A DNA stretch of 54,130 bases from Paenibacillus caui (GTDB lineage Bacteria; Bacillota; Bacilli; Paenibacillales; Paenibacillaceae): contig NZ_JAIOGQ010000031.1 of NCBI RefSeq assembly GCF_019904135.1, positions 1 to 54,130 on the forward strand. Direction: 5' to 3'. Made by a program: the position numbers and the translations under genes. The notes under the pieces are model-generated. The model worked only from the letters and a program-made list of their open reading frames with translations, did no database searches and was not told where the DNA came from. Shown piece by piece: positions 34,127-42,714 of this stretch. Every line of letters begins with the position of its first letter. Position 1 is the first letter of the stretch.

Positions 34127-35002
34127 TTAGCGGTGCGTTTTGCCGAGCCCCAGATTGCCGATCAGGAGCCTGTCGCGAAGCCGGTCCGGAAAATGGCTGA
34201 GCGTGACGATCATGCGGGCCCCTTTGCCCACCGCGTAACGGGTTCGGGGTTTGGATGATTTTAACGCATCCAGGACAGCGTTCACCACAACTCCGGTTGG
34301 GGAAAGATGCTGGTTAGCGATTACAGACTGCATGCTCAGCATAGCATTGCGGTACAGAGAAAGCCGGCCCTCGGGAACCTGTTTCAGCGACAGGTCGGAC
34401 GAAGCTTGCGCTTTTCCGTGAATCGCCGTTTCAATCGCTCCCGGCTCAATCATCGTTACGTGAATGTTCCAAGGCCCCAGTTCAATCCGCAGCGCGTCCG
34501 TAATGGCTTCCATAGCATGTTTGGAGGCGGAAAGCGCGCCGAGAAAAGGAAGCGCGGTCTTTCCTGTCACTGCTCCGATGTTAATAACTCTTGCGCTGCC
34601 ATTTGTTCTTAACAGGGGGAGAAAGGCTTGGGTGACTGCGATCTGTCCGAAGACATTGAGCTCAAACTGCTGCCTGATCTGCTCCATCGTGAGCAGCTCG
34701 AGCGGCCCCTGCACAATGCAGCCGGCGTTATTGATCAATCCGAACAGTCCCTTGCCGTCAAGGTGACTCTCCACTTCCTGACAGGCGGACTGAACGGAAT
34801 CGGCATCGGTAATATCGATCCGTATGGGAATCACGTCAGACGACACGGATCTCTTAAGCTGCTCTCCGCGTTGCACGTCCCGGACACCGGCGAATACGCG
34901 GTACCCCGCTTGAACCAACTGCTTGACGCAGTCCGAACCGATTCCTCCGGTAGCGCCGGTTATGAACACGGAAGGTTTTCCTTGAGTGTTTCTTTCTGCC
35001 AA
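34127..35002 (-). CDS. Short-chain dehydrogenase/reductase
   Basis: The 291-residue SDR has the cofactor motif TGATGGIG near residue 15, NNAGCI, the catalytic Ser region (INIGAVTGK), and a shifted active site LSASKHAMEAI: the place of Tyr in YxxxK is occupied by Leu/Ser, with Lys present. The protein looks like the SDR group acting on retinol- or steroid-like or unknown small carbonyl substrates. The start is a TTG at 35002, ten bases after GGAG; longer frames reach into the upstream SDR. It is probably transcribed with that SDR and may be controlled by the divergent XRE regulator. Confidence 0.82.
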   Translation of the reverse strand: MAERNTQGKPSVFITGATGGIGSDCVKQLVQAGYRVFAGVRDVQRGEQLKRSVSSDVIPIRIDITDADSVQSACQEVESHLDGKGLFGLINNAGCIVQGPLELLTMEQIRQQFELNVFGQIAVTQAFLPLLRTNGSARVINIGAVTGKTALPFLGALSASKHAMEAITDALRIELGPWNIHVTMIEPGAIETAIHGKAQASSDLSLKQVPEGRLSLYRNAMLSMQSVIANQHLSPTGVVVNAVLDALKSSKPRTRYAVGKGARMIVTLSHFPDRLRDRLLIGNLGLGKTHR

Positions 35003-35082
35003 CAGATTCACGCTCCTTAATAAATGGGAATGAAAAAGACAAATCGCCAGGTGAAACGAGGAAGTTCCAGGTAAGCCAACCG

Positions 35083-35912
35083 TTACCGCGGGAAGGTCAA
35101 GTCCTCGCTGTAGGCCCACAGCTTTTTGCGAAACCTGGAATCATACGCCTGGGGATCGGCCGGGACACCTGCTTCTTGTCGAAATATTGGCCGGTTACCG
35201 AGTCACGCTCCGGTGAAGTGGCGAGATGGAAGATTACATCCGCGCCCGATTTGGCGCTGCCGAATCCAAAAGGAATGCTTTCACGCACCATTTTCGTATT
35301 TAACAGGGAGCAGGGGTGTATACAGTTTGCCGTTATGTGGTCCGGCTTCAGCAGCTCGGCAAGCTCAAAAGTAAACATAATGAGGGCAAGCTTGCTTTGT
35401 TTATAGGCATCGAACGGGTCATAGTCATGCTCCAGCATGATATTGGACCAATCGAGCGGCTTTTGGCCGACGGAGGCGACGTTTACGATCCGGGCGGGCG
35501 CCGAAGCCTTCAGCAAAGGAATCAGCATTCGAGTTAGCAGATAGGGAGCCAAATAGTTAACGGCAAACCGAAGCTCGTAGCCGTCGGAGCTTAGCGGCCT
35601 TCTTTTGTCCGACAGCTTTCCCGAGCCGATGCCGGCATTATTAATAAGCACATCCAGACGCTGCTCCCGGGCGGAGAGCTCCTCCGCGAAGCGCCGCACC
35701 TCGTCAAGGGATGAGTAATCGGCCACATACAAGCGCAGCTTCTGATTGCCCGTGCGCTTCATGATTTCTTCCCGGACCCTCTCGCCCTTTTCACGGGTTC
35801 GGCCATGCAGGAGAACCGCAGCGCCCGTCTCTGCGAACTGGATGGCGGTTTGTTTGCCAATGCCGTCTGTAGAGCCTGTGATCAGAACGGTTTTATGTTC
35901 CAAATTGCTCAT
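35083..35912 (-). pseudogene. Retinol dehydrogenase-like SDR with a C-terminal frameshift
   Basis: The open frame (35912-35097) encodes TGSTDGIG at residues 13-20, NNAGIG, an active-site Tyr-Lys in DAYKQSKLAL, and TGQYFDKKQVSRP, all normal for the RDH-like SDRs. After SRP the frame reads IPRRMIPGFAKS and stops. In the next frame the expected end is present: ADPQAYDSRFRKKLWAYSED, then LTFPR, to a TAA at 35083. A one-base indel at about 35160 therefore replaced about 24 residues. The catalytic core is intact, so the shortened enzyme could still work. The ATG is at 35912. Confidence 0.8.
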
Positions 35913-36081
35913 AGCTGATGGGATACCTCCTCTTCATCTGTCATTTTTTCGGACTTGCATAATTTCATCCTATTGGACTTAAGGTATACTAGGAAGGAGG
36001 GCATTTCTCATATCATTCGCAGTAGTAACAGTTTTTGTAATAGGATAAACAGCGGCGGCTTAGAAACCGGGAGGGGATGTC

Positions 36082-36927
36082 ATGAGGGATTCATTCAAAC
36101 ATAGGGAGCTTGCGGATTTTCTGCAGACGAGACGCAAACGGTTGTCTCCGCAGGAGGCGGGGTTGAAAAGCGATTTAACGCGCAGACGTACGCCCGGATT
36201 GCGCAGAGAAGAGGTTGCGGCCTTATCCGGCATTTCTTTAACCTGGTATACGAGTCTGGAGCAAGGACGGCCGATTCGGGTTTCCGAGCAGGTATTGGAG
36301 AGCCTCTCCCGAACGCTCAAGCTGGACCGTGACGAGAAAAGCTATTTGTTCGCTTTAGCGGGTCTGCGGGTAAACTCGGAATCCAAGGAGCATCATGGAA
36401 ACGATGACGCCATCTCCCCCTCGCTTAGGCTGATTCTCCAGGAGCTGCACCGGTTTCCCGCCTATATTATGGGGAGCCGATGGGATATTGTGGCCTGGAA
36501 CGGTATCGCCGGGGAAATTTTCGGATATGACGACGATATGACCGATTTGGAGCGAAATGTAGTTTGGCGCATGTTCATTAAAGAGGAGTACAGGCAGCTG
36601 TTTCGGCACTGGGAATACATTGCGAAGGGAATGCTGGCCCAGTTCAGAAACTTTTATGGAAAGTTCGCGGATGACCCCTGGTTCACCGATTTGGTGGAGC
36701 TTTTGTCGGAATCCAGCCAGGAATTTCGAACATGGTGGCCGCAGCATGAAGTGCTGAATACTCCGGAAGGCAGCAAAGAGCTGTATCATCCCGAACTGGG
36801 CGTGCTGGACATGGACTACAGCAGTTTTATGCTTGCGGAGGATCAGCGGATGATTCTGACGGTGTTTACGCCGAAGCCGCAGTCCGGTACGCTGGAAAAG
36901 CTGGAGCAGCTTGACATTATAAAATGA
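36082..36927 (+). CDS. XRE-family regulator with MmyB-like ligand domain
   Basis: The 281-residue protein has an N-terminal helix-turn-helix (TPGLRREEVAALSGISLTWY, TSLEQGRPIRVS, residues 38-70) and a C-terminal MmyB-like PAS-type domain (MGSRWDIVAWNGIAGEIFG, and FRTWWPQHEV later). The family controls neighbouring oxidoreductase genes in many actinobacteria and Bacillota, often in response to small aromatic ligands. It is divergent from the two SDR genes across a 169-bp gap, the classic layout for such regulators. Its end overlaps the convergent mraY-like gene by 11 bp. Confidence 0.88.
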   Translation: MRDSFKHRELADFLQTRRKRLSPQEAGLKSDLTRRRTPGLRREEVAALSGISLTWYTSLEQGRPIRVSEQVLESLSRTLKLDRDEKSYLFALAGLRVNSESKEHHGNDDAISPSLRLILQELHRFPAYIMGSRWDIVAWNGIAGEIFGYDDDMTDLERNVVWRMFIKEEYRQLFRHWEYIAKGMLAQFRNFYGKFADDPWFTDLVELLSESSQEFRTWWPQHEVLNTPEGSKELYHPELGVLDMDYSSFMLAEDQRMILTVFTPKPQSGTLEKLEQLDIIK

Positions 36928-37870
36928 ATTTCCAAAGGCTCCAGGAGATAAAGGCTGAAACCCAAGAAATGAAGCCGAAAACCATCACAATTTTGTTCTC
37001 GTTCCAGCCGTATTTCAAGCTAAAGTGATAGTGAATAGGAGCCATTCGAAATATTCTCAATTTGGTTTTCTTGTAATACCAAACCTGCAGAATGACCGAC
37101 AGCTGCTCGGCGAGATAAATCGAGAACAGGAGAGGAATCAGAATTTCGACCTTTTCGATCACCGCGAGAAATGCGAGCGAACCGCCAATGGCCAGCGAAC
37201 CGGTGTCCCCCATAAAGGCTTTTGCCGGATAGATATTGTAAATAAACAACCCCAGCAAGCAGCCGATCATCACCAGGGAGAACGTCTGCACTTCTATTTT
37301 TTCCGAAATGACAAAAAAGAAGAAGAAAGTCGGAATGGCAACATTGATCAGTAGGCCATCCAGCCCGTCCGTAAAGTTGATAGCGTTGGCCGAGCCCACG
37401 ATAAACAACACCGCCAGGATCAGATAGGCGAATATGGGAAGATGAAGACTAAAGCCTTTATAAATCGTGATATCCGAGCTTAAATGGAATTGATTCACTA
37501 GTACATATAACAAGATGAAGGTAAACGCGAATTGAAAAATCAGCTTGGTTTTCCCGGAGATCCCTGACGGATCCTGAAAAGCGGCTTTCTTAAAATCGTC
37601 CGCAAATCCGACCAGACTGAATAAAACAAACGTGGCTCCGAGAAACAGGACAAGGGGCTTAGGATGGAAATACATTGATGTAATGACTCCTATCAGGAGG
37701 ATCATGCCCGCCATCAGCGGAGTGCCGCGTTTGGCCTGGTGGTCCGGTGGCAATTCTACCCGGATAGGCTGAGTCAGCTTCAAGCTGCGCAGGCCCCGAA
37801 TTAATAGGGGCGTGAGAAGAGCAACCAGCGAAAAAGAAATGGCTAAAGCGCTAAACAACGAATTTTCCAT
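36917..37870 (-). CDS. MraY-like phospho-MurNAc-pentapeptide/phospho-sugar transferase paralogue
   Basis: The 317-residue membrane protein has about ten helices and MraY motifs: KRGTPLMAG near residue 47, GFADDFKK near 88, NAINFTDGLDGL near 162, and FMGDTGSLAIGG near 219. MraY moves phospho-MurNAc-pentapeptide from UDP to undecaprenyl phosphate to make lipid I. The usual triple His near the end is HYHF here, with Tyr in the middle position, and the following charged residue is replaced. No other cell-division or murein genes surround it. It is probably a second, specialised copy or a related polyprenyl-phosphate transferase. Confidence 0.82.
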   Translation of the reverse strand: MENSLFSALAISFSLVALLTPLLIRGLRSLKLTQPIRVELPPDHQAKRGTPLMAGMILLIGVITSMYFHPKPLVLFLGATFVLFSLVGFADDFKKAAFQDPSGISGKTKLIFQFAFTFILLYVLVNQFHLSSDITIYKGFSLHLPIFAYLILAVLFIVGSANAINFTDGLDGLLINVAIPTFFFFFVISEKIEVQTFSLVMIGCLLGLFIYNIYPAKAFMGDTGSLAIGGSLAFLAVIEKVEILIPLLFSIYLAEQLSVILQVWYYKKTKLRIFRMAPIHYHFSLKYGWNENKIVMVFGFISWVSAFISWSLWKFIL

Positions 37871-38179
37871 GATCTTAAGTTCTCCTTCACAATCTCACTT
37901 CGTTTATTATACTTTAGAAAAGTGGACAAATATTCCATCTGCTATCCCCAAAAATCTAATCTCCCAATATATTACTGCATACCGGGAACTATCAGCAATG
38001 AAAAAGAATGAAGTCCCCTCATCGTAACCTTGTTCGCTTGAAGCGGTTTTTTTGCTCGGTTGGAAAACAAATGCACTTGACCGAATAGAGTTCGTCTATT
38101 AATATCAAATCATTGTGGCCAAAAGAGAGGTTCGCAATATGATTGATTGCATCCAGATCGACTAGAGAGGTGGATTTTC
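37871..38179 (+). other. Gap with a small gene-end remnant, hairpin and leader mini-ORF
   Basis: About 40 codons to 38027 (IPSAIPKNLISQYITAYREL) look like the end of a lost gene, followed by a small CGCT-tga-AGCG hairpin and seven T at 38033-38052. At 38139-38165 an eight-codon frame (MIDCIQID) has its own AGAGAGG. Its stop is fused to the GAGAGGTGG of the symporter gene, so it may couple translation. Confidence 0.4.
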
Positions 38180-39592
38180 TTGCAACAAGTACTACTGAAT
38201 TTGATCGGCTGGACCAACGACTTGCTCTGGTCGAAGCTCTTGATTGTTCTTCTGATAGGTTTTGGTCTTTATTTTACGGTTCGCTCTAAATTTGTGCAGT
38301 TCGGCATGCTGAAAGAAATGTTTGTCGTGCTGAAAGAATCGAACAACAAGTCAAAAGGCGGAGTTTCTCCTTTCCAAGCCTTTTGCATCAGTATGGCCGC
38401 CCGCGTCGGGACAGGCAATATTACGGGAATCGCGATTGCGATTGGTTTAGGCGGACCCGGGGCTGTATTTTGGATGTGGGTAACGGCGATCATCGGCTCG
38501 GCGTCCAGCTTTATTGAGAACACATTGGCGCAAGTGTATAAAGTCAAGGACAAGAATGGTTTTCGCGGCGGTCCTGCGTACTATATGGCTTTAGGGCTGA
38601 ACAAGCGCTGGATGGGGACTTTGTTCGCCGTCTTGATTACGTTATCCTTCGGCTTCGTCTTTAACGCCGTTCAGTCGAACACGATTACCGTCGCTTTTGA
38701 AAATTCCTTCGGCGTCAATCGTCTCGTTCTTGGCTGTATTATGGCCATTGTCTTTGCAGGGATTATCTTCGGCGGTGTCAAACGCGTTGCCAAAATTTCC
38801 GAATACATGGTCGTCTTCATGGCATTGCTCTATATTGGGATTGCCTTGTTCATCGTGCTGATCAACATCTCCAAGATGCCGGAGGTGCTGTCGATTATCG
38901 TGAACCATGCCTTTGGCTTCGAGCAGTTTGCCGGAGGTTCACTGGGCGCGGTGATTATGCAGGGCGTAAAGCGCGGATTGTTCTCGAATGAAGCGGGCAT
39001 GGGCAGCGCGCCCAATGCGGCGGCAGCCGCAACGACCAGCCATCCCGTCAAACAAGGGCTGATGCAGGCGTTTGGTGTACTCACCGATACACTCGTCATT
39101 TGTTCAAGCACCGCATTTATTATTTTGCTGTCGGGTGCCTACAAGCAGCCTGGCCTGGACGGAATCGTGCTGACCCAGATGGCATTAAGCGAGCATATCG
39201 GATCGTGGGCATCCGGTACCTTGGCCGTTATGGTTTTCCTGTTTGCCTTTAGTACGTTAATCGGGAATTATTATTACGGGGAAACGAATATTGAATTTCT
39301 AAAATCCAGAAAATCGGTGTTAATCCTCTATCGTTTCTGTGTTCTGGGCATGGTTATTTTCGGAGCGGTAGCCAAGGTTCGGTTGGTATGGGATTTGGCC
39401 GATTTGTTTATGGGCCTTATGGTGGTGGTCAACCTGATCGCCATTCTACTCCTGTCCAAAGTCGCCTTTGCGGCTCTGCTGGACTACAAACGGCAGAAAC
39501 GGGCAGGGAAAGACCCCGTCTTCTCCAGAGATAACTTCCAGGGGATGGGGCAGATTGAATGCTGGGATCAGCAGGCCGCTGATGAAAGGTAA
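38180..39592 (+). CDS. Alanine/glycine:cation symporter (AGCS family)
   Basis: The 470-residue carrier has about eleven membrane helices and AGCS signatures: ISMAARVGTGNITGIAIAIGLGGPGAVFWMW near residue 80, where the GTGN motif binds substrate and cation, and ALNAVQ-like VFNAVQSNT. It imports alanine, glycine or glutamine with sodium. The start is a TTG at 38180 behind GAGAGGTGG, directly after a mini-ORF. Length is normal for the family, and a terminator follows at 39613. Confidence 0.93.
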   Translation: MQQVLLNLIGWTNDLLWSKLLIVLLIGFGLYFTVRSKFVQFGMLKEMFVVLKESNNKSKGGVSPFQAFCISMAARVGTGNITGIAIAIGLGGPGAVFWMWVTAIIGSASSFIENTLAQVYKVKDKNGFRGGPAYYMALGLNKRWMGTLFAVLITLSFGFVFNAVQSNTITVAFENSFGVNRLVLGCIMAIVFAGIIFGGVKRVAKISEYMVVFMALLYIGIALFIVLINISKMPEVLSIIVNHAFGFEQFAGGSLGAVIMQGVKRGLFSNEAGMGSAPNAAAAATTSHPVKQGLMQAFGVLTDTLVICSSTAFIILLSGAYKQPGLDGIVLTQMALSEHIGSWASGTLAVMVFLFAFSTLIGNYYYGETNIEFLKSRKSVLILYRFCVLGMVIFGAVAKVRLVWDLADLFMGLMVVVNLIAILLLSKVAFAALLDYKRQKRAGKDPVFSRDNFQGMGQIECWDQQAADER

Positions 39593-39612
39593 AATATGGT
39601 GATATACTCTGG

Positions 39613-39647
39613 AGCGGGATGCCGAATAAAGGTATCCCGCTATTTTT
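39613..39647 (+). terminator. Terminator after the AGCS symporter
   Basis: Arms AGCGGGAT and ATCCCGCT are followed by ATTTTTATG. Confidence 0.83.
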
Positions 39648-39726
39648 ATGTCCAACAACAGCCGGGTTTCTGTTCGGTTATTACAAAAAACTATTCTCGT
39701 AGACAAAGATCGACAACAATTTTAAA

Positions 39727-40253
39727 ATGAGGATAAATCTAAAATCTAAAATTTTCATCATGTTCAGACCATCACGCCTAGACATCAGATGGATGATGCG
39801 GCAAACGGCAGCAAATCGGTGGAAGAGTCGTCCCGGGTACTTCTGGAGCTGGCTTCCATTATTCAGGTCGCCCATGCCAAAGCGATTACCCGTGACATCG
39901 AACAGGCCGTGACAGCCAACCAGAAAAACCGGTATGAAGTGAGCAAGGGCGCGCTTTCCGCGAGGGAAGCCGGCAACGCCTTGCAGGATATTTTATATGC
40001 TGTAGCAGGAACTGTAGAGGATACTACTCATATCACAGACCTGACCAAGAAGGAAGTCGAGAGCTCCGGAAAAATGATCATATTGAACGAAAAGGTGACG
40101 GTCATGATGGAGAGCACCCTGAGCAGATCGAAACAAGTTCTCGCCAGCGCCGAAACGATTTCGGAGGAAATGGAACATATCGCGTCTGCCTCCGAGCAGC
40201 TAACGGCCATGGCCGAGGAGCTCAAAGCGACGTTAGGCAAAATAAAAGTATGA
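39727..40253 (+). pseudogene. Methyl-accepting chemotaxis protein relic
   Basis: The first codons (MRINLKSKIFIMF) look like a chemoreceptor N-terminus but then shift frame. The following 154 codons from 39789 carry the receptor's signalling region in scrambled form: GSKSVEESSRVLLELASII, ALQDILYAVAGTVEDTTHIT and SASEQLTAMAEELKATLGKIKV-like end. The kinase-control hairpin tip (EAARAGE...) is missing, and sensor, HAMP and most of the cytoplasmic domain have been deleted. The remaining pieces cannot form a working receptor. Confidence 0.65.
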
Positions 40254-40297
40254 CAGGCAAGCCGCCCGGATTGCCGCGAATGGCGATGGTAATGTGC

Positions 40298-40332
40298 AGC
40301 CCGTAAAGGTATAGAGCTTTGCGGGCTTTTTC
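40298..40332 (+). terminator. Terminator after the chemoreceptor relic
   Basis: Arms AGCCCG-t-AAAG and CTTTGCGGGCT (one mismatch) are followed by TTTTTCG. Its sequence resembles the hairpin at 48323. Confidence 0.78.
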
Positions 40333-40370
40333 GCAAATTCGTCAATTATTCACAACTACCGCAATTCTTG

Positions 40371-40444
40371 GTGATCTTTTTCACAGATCATTGCGATTTG
40401 GTGTGATTGCAGTCACGCCAAGGACGGTGCCCACCTTTTATACT
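40371..40444 (+). promoter_or_regulatory. hmp promoter with two Fnr/Crp-type boxes
   Basis: GTGA-N6-TCAC occurs at 40371-40384 and again at 40403-40416, 32 bp apart. A TATACT (-10) lies at 40439-40444 with no good -35. If transcription begins about 7 bases later, the second box is centred near -41.5, the class II activator position, and the first near -73.5. Confidence 0.7.
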
Positions 40445-40481
40445 GGGTTCATTCCAAATCAATGATAGTGAGGAGAACATG

Positions 40482-41714
40482 ATGCTAAGCGAACAAACCA
40501 TCCAGATCATTAAATCGACGGTCCCTGTGCTCGAAAAGCACGGAACAGATATTACAAAACGGTTCTATCAACAGATGTTTGCGGCTCATCCCGAGCTGCT
40601 GAATATATTTAATCATGCGAATCAGAAGCAGGGCAGACAGCAGGCTGCTCTGGCTAACGCGGTATATGCAGCGGCCCAAAATATAGATAAGCTTGAAACG
40701 ATTTTGCCCGCGGTGAAGCATATCGCGCATAAGCACCGCAGCCTTGGCATTAAGCCGGAGCAGTACCCGATCGTTGGCCACTATTTGCTTGGAGCCATTA
40801 AGGATGTGCTTGGCGATGCGGCCACAGATGACATCCTGAATGCCTGGGCGGAGGCCTATGGCGTCATCGCCGATGTCTTTATTGGCATAGAGGCCGAAAT
40901 GTACCGGGAAGCCGAGCAGCAAACCGGCGGTTGGGAAGGATTCCGCGCTTTCCGGGTCGAGAGAAAAGATAAAGAGAGCGATGTCATCACCTCTTTTTAC
41001 CTGAAGCCGCAGGACGGAAAGCCTATCGCCTCATTTAAGCCAGGACAGTATCTCAGCGTCAAAATTCAGGCGCCGGGCGAACCCTTCACGCAAATCCGCC
41101 AGTACAGCTTGTCCGATGCCCCGGGTAAAGACTACTACAGAATTTCCGTCAAACGGGAGGACGCCGCCCCGGATAAGCCAGCGGGAAAAGTTTCGGTGTA
41201 TTTGCACGAGCAGGTGAATGAGGGAGATATCCTTTGGCTTTCGGCGCCTGCCGGGGAATTTACCCTGGACTTGCAGGACGCGCGGCCGGTGGTTCTGATC
41301 AGCGGAGGGGTTGGATTAACGCCGATGGTCAGCATGCTGAATACCTTGGCAGATCGTCATCCGGAACGTTCCGTCACCTTCATTCACGCCGCGCAAAACG
41401 GCGATGTACACGCTCTTAAAAATCTGGTGCTTGGGACTGCGGGACGTTCTCCGCAGGTTAACGCTTATTGGTGCTATTCGGATCCGACGGACCGTGACAA
41501 GGAGCTGGCCAGCTATCACAAAGAAGGGCATATCGACCTGCCTTGGCTGCAAAGCATCATTCCTTCGAAAGACGCGAGCTTTTATTTCTGCGGCCCTGTG
41601 CCGTTTATGAGAACGGTTTACAGTCTCCTGAAGGAATGGGGAGTTGCAGAGGACGACATTCATTTCGAATTTTTCGGGCCATCCGGCAGTTTGGAAGCTG
41701 CCGAGGTGAGCTGA
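40482..41714 (+). CDS. hmp: Flavohemoglobin, nitric oxide dioxygenase
   Basis: The 410-residue protein has a globin domain (residues 1-140, proximal His in VKHIAHKHRSLGI and the PEQYPIVG block), an FAD-binding domain (residues 150-260, RQYSLSD) and a NAD(P)H-binding domain (ISGGVGLTPM, CGPVPFM). It oxidises NO to nitrate with O2, FAD and NADH, protecting against nitrosative stress. Two ATGs are adjacent; I use 40482, six bases after AGGAG. Two Fnr/Crp-type boxes lie in the promoter, suggesting oxygen- or NO-linked activation. Confidence 0.96.
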   Translation: MLSEQTIQIIKSTVPVLEKHGTDITKRFYQQMFAAHPELLNIFNHANQKQGRQQAALANAVYAAAQNIDKLETILPAVKHIAHKHRSLGIKPEQYPIVGHYLLGAIKDVLGDAATDDILNAWAEAYGVIADVFIGIEAEMYREAEQQTGGWEGFRAFRVERKDKESDVITSFYLKPQDGKPIASFKPGQYLSVKIQAPGEPFTQIRQYSLSDAPGKDYYRISVKREDAAPDKPAGKVSVYLHEQVNEGDILWLSAPAGEFTLDLQDARPVVLISGGVGLTPMVSMLNTLADRHPERSVTFIHAAQNGDVHALKNLVLGTAGRSPQVNAYWCYSDPTDRDKELASYHKEGHIDLPWLQSIIPSKDASFYFCGPVPFMRTVYSLLKEWGVAEDDIHFEFFGPSGSLEAAEVS

Positions 41715-41769
41715 TCCGGAGGCTCCAATTGCAAGAGACAGGTCCTTTCAATCGAACAGACATCATACG

Positions 41770-41814
41770 TAGAAAAAGCGAAGGCTGGAATATTCCGGCA
41801 TTTCGCTTTTTCTA
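41770..41814. terminator. Bidirectional terminator between hmp and uppP
   Basis: Perfect 13-bp arms TAGAAAAAGCGAA and TTCGCTTTTTCTA enclose an inner GGAATATTCC palindrome. Confidence 0.88.
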
Positions 41815-41851
41815 TAGTATGATACATGTCTCCCCAAATGTTTAGTAAATT

Positions 41852-42691
41852 TTATAGCATGAAATAAATGATTCCGGCCAGCACGATCCGGTAGACCGCA
41901 AAGGGAACAAGCTTGATCCGGTTAATGAGCTGCAGGAAGAAACGGATGGAGATTAGCGCTACGATAAAGGAACTGATGAAGCCGGCGATGAAAAATGGAA
42001 GCATACCTGCTGTAAAGTACTGCCAGTTTTTAAGCAGCGATATGCCGCTTGCGCCGAGCATCATCGGAACGGCCATAATAAATGTAAAATCAGCTGCCGC
42101 CCGGTGGCTCATCCCAAGCAACACCCCTCCGGAAATGGTTGAACCCGACCGGGAGAATCCGGGCCAGAGGGAGAAGCACTGGAACAATCCAACGGACAGA
42201 GCCTGTCCGTAAGTGATCTGGTCCACGGTTTGGACCTTCGGATGCTTGGGGCCCCACAGGTCGGCAGCAATCATAAAGAGGGCGCCGATCACGAGTCCAA
42301 CGAGCACGGTTCTGCTTGAAAACAAATGCTCGTCGATATAATCTTCAAACAGCAGTCCCAGCACGCCTGCAGGAATCAGCCCGACGATCACCTGCGTCAG
42401 CTTCAGCCGCCCCTGGTTCGGCCCGCTTCCCGCCTTCTGCCCCTTGGTCCTGTTCCCAAGACCGAGCAGCTCCACAAACCGGTTTCTGAAATAGAACAAA
42501 ACGGCCAGGATCGAGCCGAGCTGAATAACGACCTTAAACGTGTTCGCAGCCGGCTTCGTTAAAAATTGCTGCGTCTTCAGCCACATATCATCGACGATAA
42601 TCATATGTCCGGTTGACGATACCGGCGCAAATTCCGTTAAGCCTTCGACGATCCCGAGGACAACCGCTTTAATAATCTCAATAATATTCAA
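41852..42691 (-). CDS. uppP: Undecaprenyl-diphosphatase (BacA/UppP)
   Basis: The 279-residue membrane protein has eight or so helices and the UppP motifs: ILGIVEGLTEFAPVSSTGHM near residue 15 and WPGFSRSGSTISGGVLLG near residue 160, which hold the catalytic Glu, Ser and Arg. It removes a phosphate from C55-PP to recycle the cell-wall lipid carrier, and gives bacitracin resistance when raised. The start is a TTG with AAGGAG about 13 bases upstream, a rather long spacing. It begins 23 bp after the DedA gene and is probably co-transcribed with it. Confidence 0.95.
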   Translation of the reverse strand: MNIIEIIKAVVLGIVEGLTEFAPVSSTGHMIIVDDMWLKTQQFLTKPAANTFKVVIQLGSILAVLFYFRNRFVELLGLGNRTKGQKAGSGPNQGRLKLTQVIVGLIPAGVLGLLFEDYIDEHLFSSRTVLVGLVIGALFMIAADLWGPKHPKVQTVDQITYGQALSVGLFQCFSLWPGFSRSGSTISGGVLLGMSHRAAADFTFIMAVPMMLGASGISLLKNWQYFTAGMLPFFIAGFISSFIVALISIRFFLQLINRIKLVPFAVYRIVLAGIIYFML

Positions 42692-42714
42692 TTGTAGTCA
42701 CAGGCTCCTTTCAA

